Positions 1-5,421 of a stretch of DNA of 5,526 nucleotides are shown in pieces. The DNA comes from Actinomycetota bacterium (GTDB lineage Bacteria; Actinomycetota; Humimicrobiia; Humimicrobiales; Humimicrobiaceae): contig JAMCQQ010000456.1 in the NCBI GenBank assembly GCA_023379515.1, positions 1 to 5,526 on the forward strand. Direction: 5' to 3'. The notes under the pieces were generated by a model. The model did no database searches. It was not told the DNA's origin and was given only the letters and a program-made list of their open reading frames with translations. The stretch's first letter is position 1; each line of letters opens with the position of its first letter. Made by a program: the position numbers and the translations under genes.

Positions 1-339
1 AATATGTCTTCATCTGAGATAAAAGAGATATCTCAATATGGTATTGAAATAGGAGATCATACTATTTCACATCCAGACTTAACCAAGATTCCTAAAGAAA
101 AAACACAAAAAGAAATTACCGAAAGCAAAAAAACCTTAGAAGCTCTAACCGGAAAGCCCGTAATTAGCTTTTGTTATCCTTCAGGCAAATTTAATTCTGA
201 GGTTGAAGGGGAAGTAAAAAATGCTGGTTACTCCTATGCCACGACCACAATCGGAGGGATAACTTCTTTTGGGAACCTATTTGAACTTAATAGATATCGA
301 GTGAATAAAGACACTAGTATAACTAAATATTTTCAGTAA
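1..339 (+). CDS. Polysaccharide deacetylase (NodB-type, carbohydrate esterase 4 family), C-terminal part; 5' end outside window
   Basis: This family removes N-acetyl (or other acyl) groups from surface or cell-wall polysaccharides such as peptidoglycan or poly-N-acetylglucosamine, usually outside the membrane. The reading frame is open back to base 1, so the ATG at 4 is probably internal and the first part of the domain, including the TFDDG catalytic/metal motif, lies upstream. Counting from that Met, HTISH (19-23) carries the two metal-binding histidines, FCYPSGKFN (56-64) is the conserved substrate-groove motif, AGYSYATTT follows at 74-82, and the tail FELNRYRV (93-100) matches the usual conserved arginine-containing end of this subfamily. 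The C-terminus therefore looks complete. The stop lies 4 bases before the rluD-like start, so the two are probably cotranscribed. Family assignment is firm; the polysaccharide substrate cannot be told. Confidence 0.88.
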   Translation, partial: NMSSSEIKEISQYGIEIGDHTISHPDLTKIPKEKTQKEITESKKTLEALTGKPVISFCYPSGKFNSEVEGEVKNAGYSYATTTIGGITSFGNLFELNRYRVNKDTSITKYFQ

Positions 340-343
340 CCAG

Positions 344-1318
344 ATGATTAAAGAAATAATAATAGATAGCCCTAGAGCAGGGAAGAGGCTTGACCTTTTT
401 TTAGCAAACGAATTTCCTAATTATTCAAGAAGCTATTTTGCCGATCTTATTAAAAAAGGCAATGTTTTAGTTGATGGACTCAAAAGTAAATCATCACACA
501 TAACCACAGAAGGAGAAAGGGTGTGTGTGGAATTCGTAAAATTACAGGAGAGCCAATTATTTCCAGAAAAAATCAAACTTCAAATTATCTACGAAGATAA
601 AAATGTAATCGTACTAAACAAACAACCCGGTTTAGTAGTTCATCCTGCTGCTGGAAATAAAGAAGGCACTCTTGTAAATGCTCTTCTGCATTATTTTCCC
701 GAAATAAAAGAGGCCGTATACCAAAAGGGGAATGCTGTTTCAGAACAAAGACCTGGATTAGTTCATAGATTAGACAAAGACACCTCGGGCGCAATAATAG
801 TAGCAAAAAATTCTAGAGCGATGCATTCACTATCAAGACAGATTCAGAACAGAACAATAAAAAAAATATATTGGGCTCTTTGCTGCGGATGGCCTAAAAA
901 CAATGAAGGAAAACTTATAAACTACCTTGGGAGACATCCCAAAAACAGAAAAATGATCGCTGATATTGGAAAGGACAGAGGGAAGGAAGCAAAATCTGAT
1001 TACAAAGTATTACAACATTTGGAAGATATGAAAGGCAATAAAATTTCCTTGATTGAATTTGACATAAAAACAGGAAGGACTCATCAAATTAGAGTTCAGG
1101 CAAATATTATCGGCATTCCCGTTTTAGGCGATTCTGTTTATGGTAATAAACATTGCGTAAACTTATCTAAAAAGCTAAATATAGAACGGCAAATGTTACA
1201 CGCCAAAACTTTGGCAATTACTTTGCCAGGAAACAATAAACAATCAATCTTCGAAGCACCTCTTCCGGAAGATTTCAGTTTGGTTTTAAAGAAGTTAAAA
1301 ATAATATTGGATAACTAA
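344..1318 (+). CDS. rluD: 23S rRNA pseudouridine synthase, RluA/RluD family
   Basis: Enzymes of this family isomerise specific uridines of 23S rRNA to pseudouridine; RluD modifies the helix 69 loop during large-subunit assembly. The protein has 324 residues, close to the E. coli RluD length. An S4 RNA-binding domain covers about residues 13-65 (RLDLFLANEF, then LIKKGNVLVDG). The catalytic domain follows from about 80. It contains HRLDKDTSG (141-149) with the catalytic aspartate D144, GRHPKNRKMIA (196-206), the TGRTHQIRVQ motif (243-252), LGDSVYGNK (261-269) and LHAKTL (285-290). No essential motif is missing. The ATG sits 4 bases after the deacetylase stop and has no clear Shine-Dalgarno sequence, so translation may be coupled to the upstream gene. 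Members of the RluA family differ in target site. RluD is the best guess from the S4 domain and length, but RluC-like specificity is not excluded. Confidence 0.9.
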   Translation: MIKEIIIDSPRAGKRLDLFLANEFPNYSRSYFADLIKKGNVLVDGLKSKSSHITTEGERVCVEFVKLQESQLFPEKIKLQIIYEDKNVIVLNKQPGLVVHPAAGNKEGTLVNALLHYFPEIKEAVYQKGNAVSEQRPGLVHRLDKDTSGAIIVAKNSRAMHSLSRQIQNRTIKKIYWALCCGWPKNNEGKLINYLGRHPKNRKMIADIGKDRGKEAKSDYKVLQHLEDMKGNKISLIEFDIKTGRTHQIRVQANIIGIPVLGDSVYGNKHCVNLSKKLNIERQMLHAKTLAITLPGNNKQSIFEAPLPEDFSLVLKKLKIILDN

Positions 1319-1322
1319 GAAA

Positions 1323-1446
1323 CAAGATCCAAGACGCAAGCTACAAACAAGCATCAATATTTAATTAACAAATATTTAAATATTGTTAATTGGACGTTCG
1401 AATTTATATACTGTTTGGTCATTGTTTCTTGTTATCTTGTATCTTG
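1323..1446. repeat. Opposed CAAGA heptad arrays in the rluD downstream gap
   Basis: The gap 1319-1537 has no gene. Its left part (1323-1350) is built of four approximate 7-base units starting CAAG or CAAA (at 1323, 1330, 1337 and 1344). Its right part carries the inverted version, TCTTG at 1427, 1435 and 1442. Together they form an imperfect inverted repeat of roughly 120 bases around an AT-rich palindrome. Transcribed, it could fold into a long imperfect stem. I see no transposase or coding remnant inside. I recall similar CAAGATA-type intergenic strings in candidate-phylum genomes, but cannot check this here. Confidence 0.55.
1363..1391. repeat. Near-perfect AT-rich palindrome
   Basis: The left arm AATTAACAAATATTT (1363-1377) is the reverse complement of the right arm AAATATTGTTAATT (1378-1391), apart from one extra A at about 1370. 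There is no loop between the arms. It lies 45 bases after the rluD stop. It lacks a GC-rich stem and a T tract, so it is not a standard intrinsic terminator. It could be a cruciform, a protein-binding site or the apex of the larger CAAGA inverted repeat. Confidence 0.7.
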
Positions 1447-1478
1447 CTAGTATTTTCATACTTGTTCATATCAATAGT

Positions 1479-1502
1479 TTGCACTCAAAAAAAGTATATG
1501 AT
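1479..1502 (+). promoter_or_regulatory. Weak promoter-like sequence upstream of the RHH gene
   Basis: TTGCAC (1479-1484) resembles a -35 box and TATGAT (1497-1502) resembles a -10 box. However, the spacing is only 12 bases, too short for a normal sigma70 promoter, and no better -35 lies at the right distance from TATGAT. Some promoter is expected here because the gene follows a 219-base gap. This is only a candidate. Confidence 0.2.
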
Positions 1503-1526
1503 ACGGTAATTTTATTATTAGTTAAA

Positions 1527-1532
1527 GAAAGG
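1527..1532 (+). promoter_or_regulatory. Ribosome binding site of the RHH/nucleotidyltransferase gene
   Basis: GAAAGG, 5 bases before the ATG at 1538, is a usable Shine-Dalgarno sequence. It supports this start, which also puts the ribbon-helix-helix domain at the very N-terminus, where it normally lies. Confidence 0.5.
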
Positions 1533-1537
1533 CCATA

Positions 1538-2161
1538 ATGGAACGCGAAAGAATAACTATTTCAATTAAAAAAAACCTGCTAAAAGAAATTGATAAGACA
1601 ATTGACGGAATTAAAGTCAGAAACCGTTCCCATGCAATTGAAACACTCACTACTTCAGCCTTGAATTTAGGCGATACTAAAAACGCAATTCTTCTTTTAG
1701 GGGGTAAAGACGCTTTAAAACTTATCCCCACAGCTAAAGAAAACTTAAAACTTCTTAAAAAAACTGGCTTTTCGACGGTGTATGTTGCAATAGGTTACTT
1801 AGGCGATAAGATTATCCAAAAATTGGGAGATGGAAAAGAATTGGGCTTAGAGTTAAAATATATAGAAGGGGAAGGTTCTGGAGGAGCAATTAGACAGCTT
1901 AAGAAGAATTTTTCGAAAACCTTTGTTGTAATAAATACAGACGAAGTCCTGAAATTAAATCTAGAAAAATTAATCGCTTTTCATAGAAAACATAAATCAG
2001 TCGCAACGATAGCCACTGGAAATCTTTTGGGATTAGATGGAGTATACATTTTGGAGCCGGAAATTTTTAGCCACCTGCCAAACGGTTTCTCGATGCTGGA
2101 AAGCGATATTTTCCCTAAGCTCATTAAAGAAGATAGCGTTGCAATTTATCCAATCATTTAA
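1538..2161 (+). CDS. Ribbon-helix-helix protein fused to a reduced, probably non-catalytic nucleotidyltransferase-like domain
   Basis: Residues 1-44 look like a MetJ/Arc/CopG-type ribbon-helix-helix DNA-binding domain: strand RITISI (5-10), a lysine-rich helix, the turn KVRNRSHAIE (26-35) and a second helix. Residues 48-207 resemble sugar-phosphate nucleotidyltransferases (NTP_transferase, GT-A fold): AILLLGGK (50-57), GYLGDKI, LGDGKELGLELKYIE (96-110), GSGGAI (113-118), VINTDEV (131-137), GVYILEPEI (168-176) and GFSMLESDIFPKL (183-195). The nucleotide-binding signature GGxGTRL is replaced by GGKDALK. The following PKPLLP-type segment, the central EKP segment and the C-terminal WxDxGT motif are all absent, so the domain is about 160 residues instead of 230 or more. 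Catalysis is therefore unlikely. I infer a DNA-binding regulator whose former enzyme domain binds a ligand or mediates assembly; a decaying gene is the alternative. Its stop is followed at once by the secD promoter. Confidence 0.75.
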   Translation: MERERITISIKKNLLKEIDKTIDGIKVRNRSHAIETLTTSALNLGDTKNAILLLGGKDALKLIPTAKENLKLLKKTGFSTVYVAIGYLGDKIIQKLGDGKELGLELKYIEGEGSGGAIRQLKKNFSKTFVVINTDEVLKLNLEKLIAFHRKHKSVATIATGNLLGLDGVYILEPEIFSHLPNGFSMLESDIFPKLIKEDSVAIYPII

Positions 2162-2191
2162 TTGACTGCGAAAGTATAAATAGAATATTAT
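2162..2191 (+). promoter_or_regulatory. Sigma70-type promoter of secDF
   Basis: A -35 box TTGACT (2162-2167, 5 of 6 consensus bases) is followed after 18 bases by a -10 box TATTAT (2186-2191, 5 of 6). The predicted transcript would start near 2198, giving a short leader of about 22 bases before the secD ATG. The -35 box begins on the base after the TAA of the preceding gene. This suggests that secDF is transcribed independently of the RHH gene. Confidence 0.6.
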
Positions 2192-2203
2192 GTTATTATA
2201 GAA

Positions 2204-2210
2204 GTGAGGA
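2204..2210 (+). promoter_or_regulatory. Ribosome binding site of secD
   Basis: GTGAGGA, with its GAGG core at 2206-2209, lies 10 bases before the ATG at 2220. That is a slightly long but acceptable spacing, and it supports the chosen secD start. Confidence 0.5.
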
Positions 2211-2219
2211 AATATTTTT

Positions 2220-3515
2220 ATGAGAAGAAATCTTTGGATAGTGTCTGCGGTTATTCTAATTATCATCGCCTTCGGCGTGTTGATCGACATACCTAAAAGC
2301 CCGCTTGGCGGAGAGAGAATTAAAGCCATTTTGGGGCTTGATTTAGTCGGCGGAACAGAACTCGTTTATCAGGCAGATTTGTCTCAATCTACCGATAAAA
2401 TTAAGGATTTAAATAACCTTTCCAGCGTTTTTAGAAATAGAATTGATGAATTAGGCGTGGCAGAACCAACTATTCAAACTTCGGGCACTAATAAAATTAT
2501 CATCGAGCTGCCCGGTATTAAAAATATCGATCAGGCGGTGGATAAAATCGGAGCAACCTATGAGCTCACATTTATGGAAAAGGGGACAGAAGGTGATGGA
2601 GTTCAACTTAATGATTATTACGACCCAAATTTTACATATCCCGGCTTTTGGAAGGCAACAGACTTGAACGGTCGACAACTTAAATCGGCAGAATATACTT
2701 TTCAAAAAAATAGTCAGGACAGCGTGCAATCAGAGCCTGTCGTAACGATAAAATTTGATAATGTCGGGAAAGAAAAATTTGCCGAAATCACGAAAAGAAA
2801 TGTTCAAAAACAAATAGCGATTGTATTGGACAATAAAATCGTGACTGCCCCCACAGTTCAAGCCGAACTATCAAACGGAGAAGCAATCATCACTGGATCA
2901 AAAAATATTAAAGATGCGCAAGAGTTGGCAAAGCGGCTAAACGAAGGTATGCTGCCGGTTCCAGCAAAATTGATTGGTCAACAAAACATTGGTGCAACTC
3001 TAGGAAAAGATTCATTAAAAAAGAGTGTTGTTGCTGGAATAGTTGGACTTTTCTTGGTTGGATTATTTATGGTAACCTACTATAAAACTGCTGGATTAAT
3101 CGCAATGGTCGCATTGTTGTTTTATTCAATATTAAGCATGGCTCTCTATAAAATAATCCCTGTTACTCTTTCTCTGGCTGGTATTGCAGGTTTCGTTCTT
3201 TCTGTTGGTATGGCAATTGATGCAAATATCTTGATTTTTGAAAGAATGAAAGAGGAAATGGTACTTGGAAAAACACTAAATCTGGCAATAATCGACGGTT
3301 TTAAACGCGCTTGGACTTCCGTAAAAGATTCGAATTTGTCTTCAATTATTACTTGTCTTATTCTATATTATACTGCTGGCTCAGGGCCGGTTAGAGGGTT
3401 TGCATTGACATTGGGTGTCGGAATATTAATAAGTCTGTTCACTGCCATCACCATCACTAGGACGATACTTTTATTAATAGCCGGCAGCAAGGCAAAGGGA
3501 TTTATCCATGTTTAA
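2220..3515 (+). CDS. secD: Protein translocase subunit SecD
   Basis: SecD and SecF form a membrane complex that associates with SecYEG and uses the proton gradient to help pull preproteins across the membrane after SecA-driven export. The 431-residue protein has a first membrane segment at about 5-22, followed by the family motif GLDLVGG (39-45). A periplasmic/extracytoplasmic region follows, containing FRNRIDELGVAEPTIQ (71-86) and the IVLDNKIVTAPTVQ segment (201-214). A C-terminal block of about five membrane helices runs from about 268 to 420. GMAIDANILIFER (330-342) contains D334, matching the proton-pathway aspartate of bacterial SecD. It is much shorter than E. coli SecD (615 residues) because the external domain is small, as in many bacteria with separate SecD and SecF. 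The gene has its own promoter and overlaps secF by 8 bases. Confidence 0.96.
   Translation: MRRNLWIVSAVILIIIAFGVLIDIPKSPLGGERIKAILGLDLVGGTELVYQADLSQSTDKIKDLNNLSSVFRNRIDELGVAEPTIQTSGTNKIIIELPGIKNIDQAVDKIGATYELTFMEKGTEGDGVQLNDYYDPNFTYPGFWKATDLNGRQLKSAEYTFQKNSQDSVQSEPVVTIKFDNVGKEKFAEITKRNVQKQIAIVLDNKIVTAPTVQAELSNGEAIITGSKNIKDAQELAKRLNEGMLPVPAKLIGQQNIGATLGKDSLKKSVVAGIVGLFLVGLFMVTYYKTAGLIAMVALLFYSILSMALYKIIPVTLSLAGIAGFVLSVGMAIDANILIFERMKEEMVLGKTLNLAIIDGFKRAWTSVKDSNLSSIITCLILYYTAGSGPVRGFALTLGVGILISLFTAITITRTILLLIAGSKAKGFIHV
3494..3500 (+). promoter_or_regulatory. Ribosome binding site of secF inside the end of secD
   Basis: AAAGGGA ends 7 bases before the secF ATG at 3508 and lies within the last codons of secD. 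It fixes the secF start and suggests translational coupling, giving balanced amounts of the two partner subunits. Confidence 0.6.
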
Positions 3516-4416
3516 AATTATTAAAAATTCAAAATATTGGTTTATATTTTCAGGAAGCTTAACAATACTCTCCATTGTTGCAATTTCTGTATTTGGCCTA
3601 AGACTTGGCATAGATTTTAAAGGGGGGACGGTTATTGAGGCACGGTCAAGCAATCCCGATCGAGTGCAAATTGCTGAAAAAATAGTTAAAGAGGAGTTTT
3701 CATCAAACTACCAAGTCAAGAGTGGGGGAAACGATCAAATTAATTTGCGCCTGCCGGTTTTATCTAATGAAGACCATATCAAGCTTTCAAAAAATTTAAC
3801 TGATGCGCTTGGTGATTACAAAGAAAATTTATATGATACAGTCGGCCCTAGCATAAGCAGAGATTTAATTACTAGGTCGATCATCGCCGTTATTTTGGCA
3901 TCACTTGCTATTATTTTTTATATAGCATATGCATTTCGCAGAGTACCCAAGCCGCTTTCTTCTTGGAAATTCGGTCTTTCTGCAGTAATTGCTTTAATAC
4001 ATGATCTCTTAATTACTACTGGCATTGTTGCCATCATCTCTCACTATGCAACATGGATGGAAGTTGATGCATTATTTGTTACAGCTCTTCTTACTATAAT
4101 GGGCTTCTCGGTTCATGATACTATTGTTGTCTATGATCGACTGCGAGAAAATTTCATCAAAAATCCCCACAAAGGAATTGCTATGACTGCAGAGGAAAGC
4201 GTAAACCAGACATTAGCACGATCTATAAACACATCTTTAACCGTAATTTTAGTGTTGGTTTCGTTGTTTGTACTGGGAGGGGCCTCTATTAGGCACTTTA
4301 TATTAATTTTAATTGTTGGAATATTCTTTGGCACCTATTCATCAATTTTTGTTGCAACCGCAATACTGGTTAAATGGCAACAAAAGAAAATCCCCCAGGC
4401 TGCCAGCATCAAGTAG
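3508..4416 (+). CDS. secF: Protein translocase subunit SecF
   Basis: SecF is the second half of the SecDF proton-driven export accessory. The protein has 302 residues, normal for a separate SecF. After the first membrane helix (about 11-30) comes LGIDFKGG (33-40), the counterpart of the SecD motif, then a short external domain (about 41-115). Membrane helices follow, including the diagnostic GFSVHDTIVVYDRLRENF (199-216). D204, and R238 within NQTLARSINTSLT (233-245), correspond to the conserved charged residues of the proton path. GTYSSIFVA (275-283) is another family signature. Its start overlaps the secD end by 8 bases and has its own Shine-Dalgarno sequence, so the pair is one operon. No terminator with a T tract is visible immediately after the TAG, so some read-through toward the Sbp gene is possible. 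Confidence 0.96.
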   Translation: MFKIIKNSKYWFIFSGSLTILSIVAISVFGLRLGIDFKGGTVIEARSSNPDRVQIAEKIVKEEFSSNYQVKSGGNDQINLRLPVLSNEDHIKLSKNLTDALGDYKENLYDTVGPSISRDLITRSIIAVILASLAIIFYIAYAFRRVPKPLSSWKFGLSAVIALIHDLLITTGIVAIISHYATWMEVDALFVTALLTIMGFSVHDTIVVYDRLRENFIKNPHKGIAMTAEESVNQTLARSINTSLTVILVLVSLFVLGGASIRHFILILIVGIFFGTYSSIFVATAILVKWQQKKIPQAASIK

Positions 4417-4488
4417 GGGAGTGGTAAGAAAATAAAACGCAGTTTATATTTACTTTTTATTTAATAACAAATATCAAGCCCTAAACTC

Positions 4489-4518
4489 CTAACAATTTTA
4501 GAAAATAAACTGTAAAAT
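4489..4518 (+). promoter_or_regulatory. Candidate promoter of the Sbp-family gene
   Basis: CTAACA (4489-4494, 4 of 6) and TAAAAT (4513-4518, 5 of 6) are separated by 18 bases and lie in the 138-base gap after secF. The -10 box is bordered by ATAAACTG (4505-4512), whose reverse complement CAGTTTAT occurs at 4440-4447. This inverted pair could be an operator or simply chance in AT-rich DNA. The match is modest. Confidence 0.3.
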
Positions 4519-4543
4519 AAAAGTGCAAATAAATTACATTTTA

Positions 4544-4550
4544 TAAGGAG
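4544..4550 (+). promoter_or_regulatory. Ribosome binding site of the Sbp-family gene
   Basis: TAAGGAG is the strongest Shine-Dalgarno match in the window, although it sits only 4 bases before the ATG at 4555. It supports this start, which also gives the expected N-terminal membrane segment of the family. Confidence 0.6.
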
Positions 4551-4554
4551 ATCC

Positions 4555-4929
4555 ATGTATCTCATAATTTTAGGCCTTTCACTCGGACTTTTAATTGGAG
4601 CCTTCCTTCAAATAAACATCCCGCCCGAACTGGCAAGATATACTGCAGTTGCAATTGTTGGTATTCTCGATTCCCTATTTGGCGCAATTAGAGCGACAAT
4701 TGAAAAGAAATATTCTACAACCGTATTTCTATCCGGCTTGGCTTTCAATATGGTGATCGCTGTTCTAATAACGTTTATTGGGGACAAGCTGAACCTGGAT
4801 CTATACTTGGCAATTCTAACTGCTTTCATAATAAGAATTCTTGCCAACATTGGAGTAATTAAAACAACAGCTTTTGGTAAAATCTGGAAACAAATTGGCA
4901 CCGAAACAAATGATGAGATAGGGAAATAG
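4555..4929 (+). CDS. sbp: Small basic protein Sbp / DUF1290 family membrane protein
   Basis: The 124-residue protein closely follows the Bacillus subtilis Sbp (DUF1290) pattern. It has an N-terminal membrane segment (about 1-19), then IPPELARYTAVAIVGILDS (22-40), FGAIRA (42-47), VFLSGLAFNMVIAV (57-70), LDLYLAILTAFIIRILANI (81-99) and a polar tail. The conserved D39, R46, N65 and R94 are all in place. Three or four membrane helices are likely. The molecular function of this family is not established. In Firmicutes and Actinobacteria the gene often lies in or near the division/cell-wall cluster with ftsZ, which hints at an envelope role. Here it sits alone after secDF with its own likely promoter and a clear terminator, so it is probably a single-gene unit. 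Family call is firm; role is unknown. Confidence 0.88.
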   Translation: MYLIILGLSLGLLIGAFLQINIPPELARYTAVAIVGILDSLFGAIRATIEKKYSTTVFLSGLAFNMVIAVLITFIGDKLNLDLYLAILTAFIIRILANIGVIKTTAFGKIWKQIGTETNDEIGK

Positions 4930-4949
4930 ACCTCTAGTAAATAAAAATG

Positions 4950-4975
4950 CCTTAAAATCGATTCTAAGGTTTTTT
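4950..4975 (+). terminator. Rho-independent terminator after the Sbp gene
   Basis: CCTTA (4950-4954) pairs with TAAGG (4965-4969). Inside, one mismatch is followed by two more A-T pairs and a TCGA loop. Six T residues follow directly (4970-4975). Placed 20 bases after the Sbp stop, this is a normal intrinsic terminator. The A-rich run just before the stem could also give weak activity on the other strand. Confidence 0.75.
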
Positions 4976-5044
4976 GTGCTCAGCAGTTAGTACATTAATG
5001 TGATAAATGAGACAACTTATGAAGAGATGAAGAAGAGACAATAC

Positions 5045-5058
5045 TTGATTAGAATCAA
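5045..5058. repeat. 14-base inverted repeat next to the dif-like site
   Basis: TTGATT (5045-5050) and AATCAA (5053-5058) are perfect reverse complements separated by AG. The element shares one base with the left end of the dif-like site. Its size fits a binding site for a dimeric protein, but no such protein can be named. Confidence 0.5.
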
Positions 5059-5085
5059 TGTCGCATAATGTATGTTATCCGACGT
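5058..5085. other. dif: Candidate dif-like XerC/XerD recombination site
   Basis: Two 11-base arms flank a 6-base centre, the architecture of bacterial dif sites: left ATGTCGCATAA (5058-5068), centre TGTATG (5069-5074), right TTATCCGACGT (5075-5085). The arms are inverted copies with 9 of 11 matches. The string CGCATAATGTAT (5062-5073) equals, in register, the XerC-arm end and centre of the E. coli dif sequence as I know it, and TTAT opens the right arm as expected. The rest of the right arm departs from the usual TTATGTTAAAT. Read on the other strand, the XerD-type arm is TTATGCGACAT, a better match (8 of 11). Genes on the two sides converge here, as at many termini. Alternative: a terminator hairpin, since five T residues (5085-5089) begin at the last base of the right arm. 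Confidence 0.4.
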
Positions 5086-5094
5086 TTTTATTAA

Positions 5095-5108
5095 ATTAAG
5101 GCCTTAAT
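5095..5108. repeat. Perfect 14-base palindrome
   Basis: ATTAAGG (5095-5101) is followed without a gap by its reverse complement CCTTAAT (5102-5108). It lies 10 bases right of the dif-like element. It is the third symmetric element within 64 bases and could be a protein-binding site; function unknown. Confidence 0.6.
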
Positions 5109-5224
5109 CATTCTAGTATTATTAAGTGGTTAATCTGCAAAGTTATTGTGATTTGTTAGGGTGTAAAATATTAAAAAATATATTACCAAAAATTAAAGAA
5201 ATAATTCTCTTTTTTTATATCTTA

Positions 5225-5260
5225 TTTTGCTTTTTACTTTTTAGTGTAAAGAGAGCAAAA
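5225..5260. repeat. AT-rich hairpin
   Basis: TTTTGC (5225-5230) pairs with GCAAAA (5255-5260), and TTTAC (5233-5237) with GTAAA (5246-5250). An asymmetric internal loop lies between the two stems and an 8-base loop at the tip. No T tract follows on either strand that would make it a clear terminator. It may be an RNA structure or simple-sequence coincidence. Confidence 0.35.
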
Positions 5261-5314
5261 GAGGAGCACAAATTAAGTGAAAAATAAAAAATAAAATAAA
5301 ATGCAAAATAAGCC

Positions 5315-5338
5315 ACTCCCCCAATTTACTACTCCCCC
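5315..5338. repeat. C-rich direct repeat
   Basis: ACTCCCCC occurs at 5315-5322 and again at 5331-5338, a period of 16 bases. The spacer AATTTACT lies between the copies, and AATT/ATT follows each one. Runs of five C stand out sharply in this AT-rich surrounding. On the minus strand this reads as two GGGGGAGT units, and the 9-base string GGGGAGTGG also occurs on the plus strand just after the secF stop (4417-4425). Confidence 0.5.
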
Positions 5339-5341
5339 ATT

Positions 5342-5357
5342 AAAAAAACGGTTTTTT
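5342..5357 (-). terminator. Possible weak terminator of the minus-strand gene
   Basis: Seven A (5342-5348), then CGG, then six T (5352-5357), form an A/T stem around an almost absent loop. On the minus strand it lies about 70 bases past the stop of the partial gene and ends in a run of T. The stem has almost no GC pairs, so it would be weak. This is a tentative call. Confidence 0.25.
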
Positions 5358-5390
5358 GAGGTTACGTTAAACCATACAATATATAAATCA

Positions 5391-5421
5391 TTTAGAAATT
5401 AGAAATTAAGATTTAGAAATT
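5391..5421. repeat. Short AGAAATT repeats
   Basis: AGAAATT occurs at 5394-5400, 5401-5407 and 5415-5421, with TTT just before the first and third copies. The cluster lies directly downstream of the minus-strand gene's stop codon. It looks like a degenerate intergenic repeat rather than a coding or regulatory element. Confidence 0.5.

Noticed and set aside
4..6. ATG at 4 as the true start of the deacetylase.
   Set aside because: The frame is open back to base 1, and the conserved N-terminal half with the TFDDG motif is missing, so this Met is most likely internal.
585..806. Reverse-strand open frame opposite the rluD-like gene.
   Set aside because: It lies wholly inside a gene with all family motifs intact and shows no domain or ribosome site of its own; it is a shadow frame, like the other reverse frames at 1522-1731, 2033-2329, 2451-2729, 4131-4334 and 4608-4901.
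1319..1537. CRISPR array suggested by regularly spaced CAAGA units.
   Set aside because: Units are 7 bases with no unique spacers of constant length, and the right-hand half is inverted; this is a short-period repeat, not a CRISPR.
2155..2219. A frameshift restoring the missing C-terminal WxDxGT motif of the nucleotidyltransferase.
   Set aside because: None of the forward frames after the stop encodes a tryptophan- or DxGT-like remnant before the secD start.
4391..4420. TCCCC and GGGGA inverted repeat spanning the secF stop codon as a possible terminator.
   Set aside because: Only 5 pairs around a 20-base loop, inside the coding end, and no T tract follows; the downstream bases are A-rich instead.
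5301..5402. A 33-codon forward ORF beginning ATG CAA AAT and covering the C-rich repeat.
   Set aside because: No ribosome binding site at a useful distance (the nearest, GAGGAG at 5261-5266, is about 35 bases away), and its sequence is made of intergenic repeats and A/T runs.
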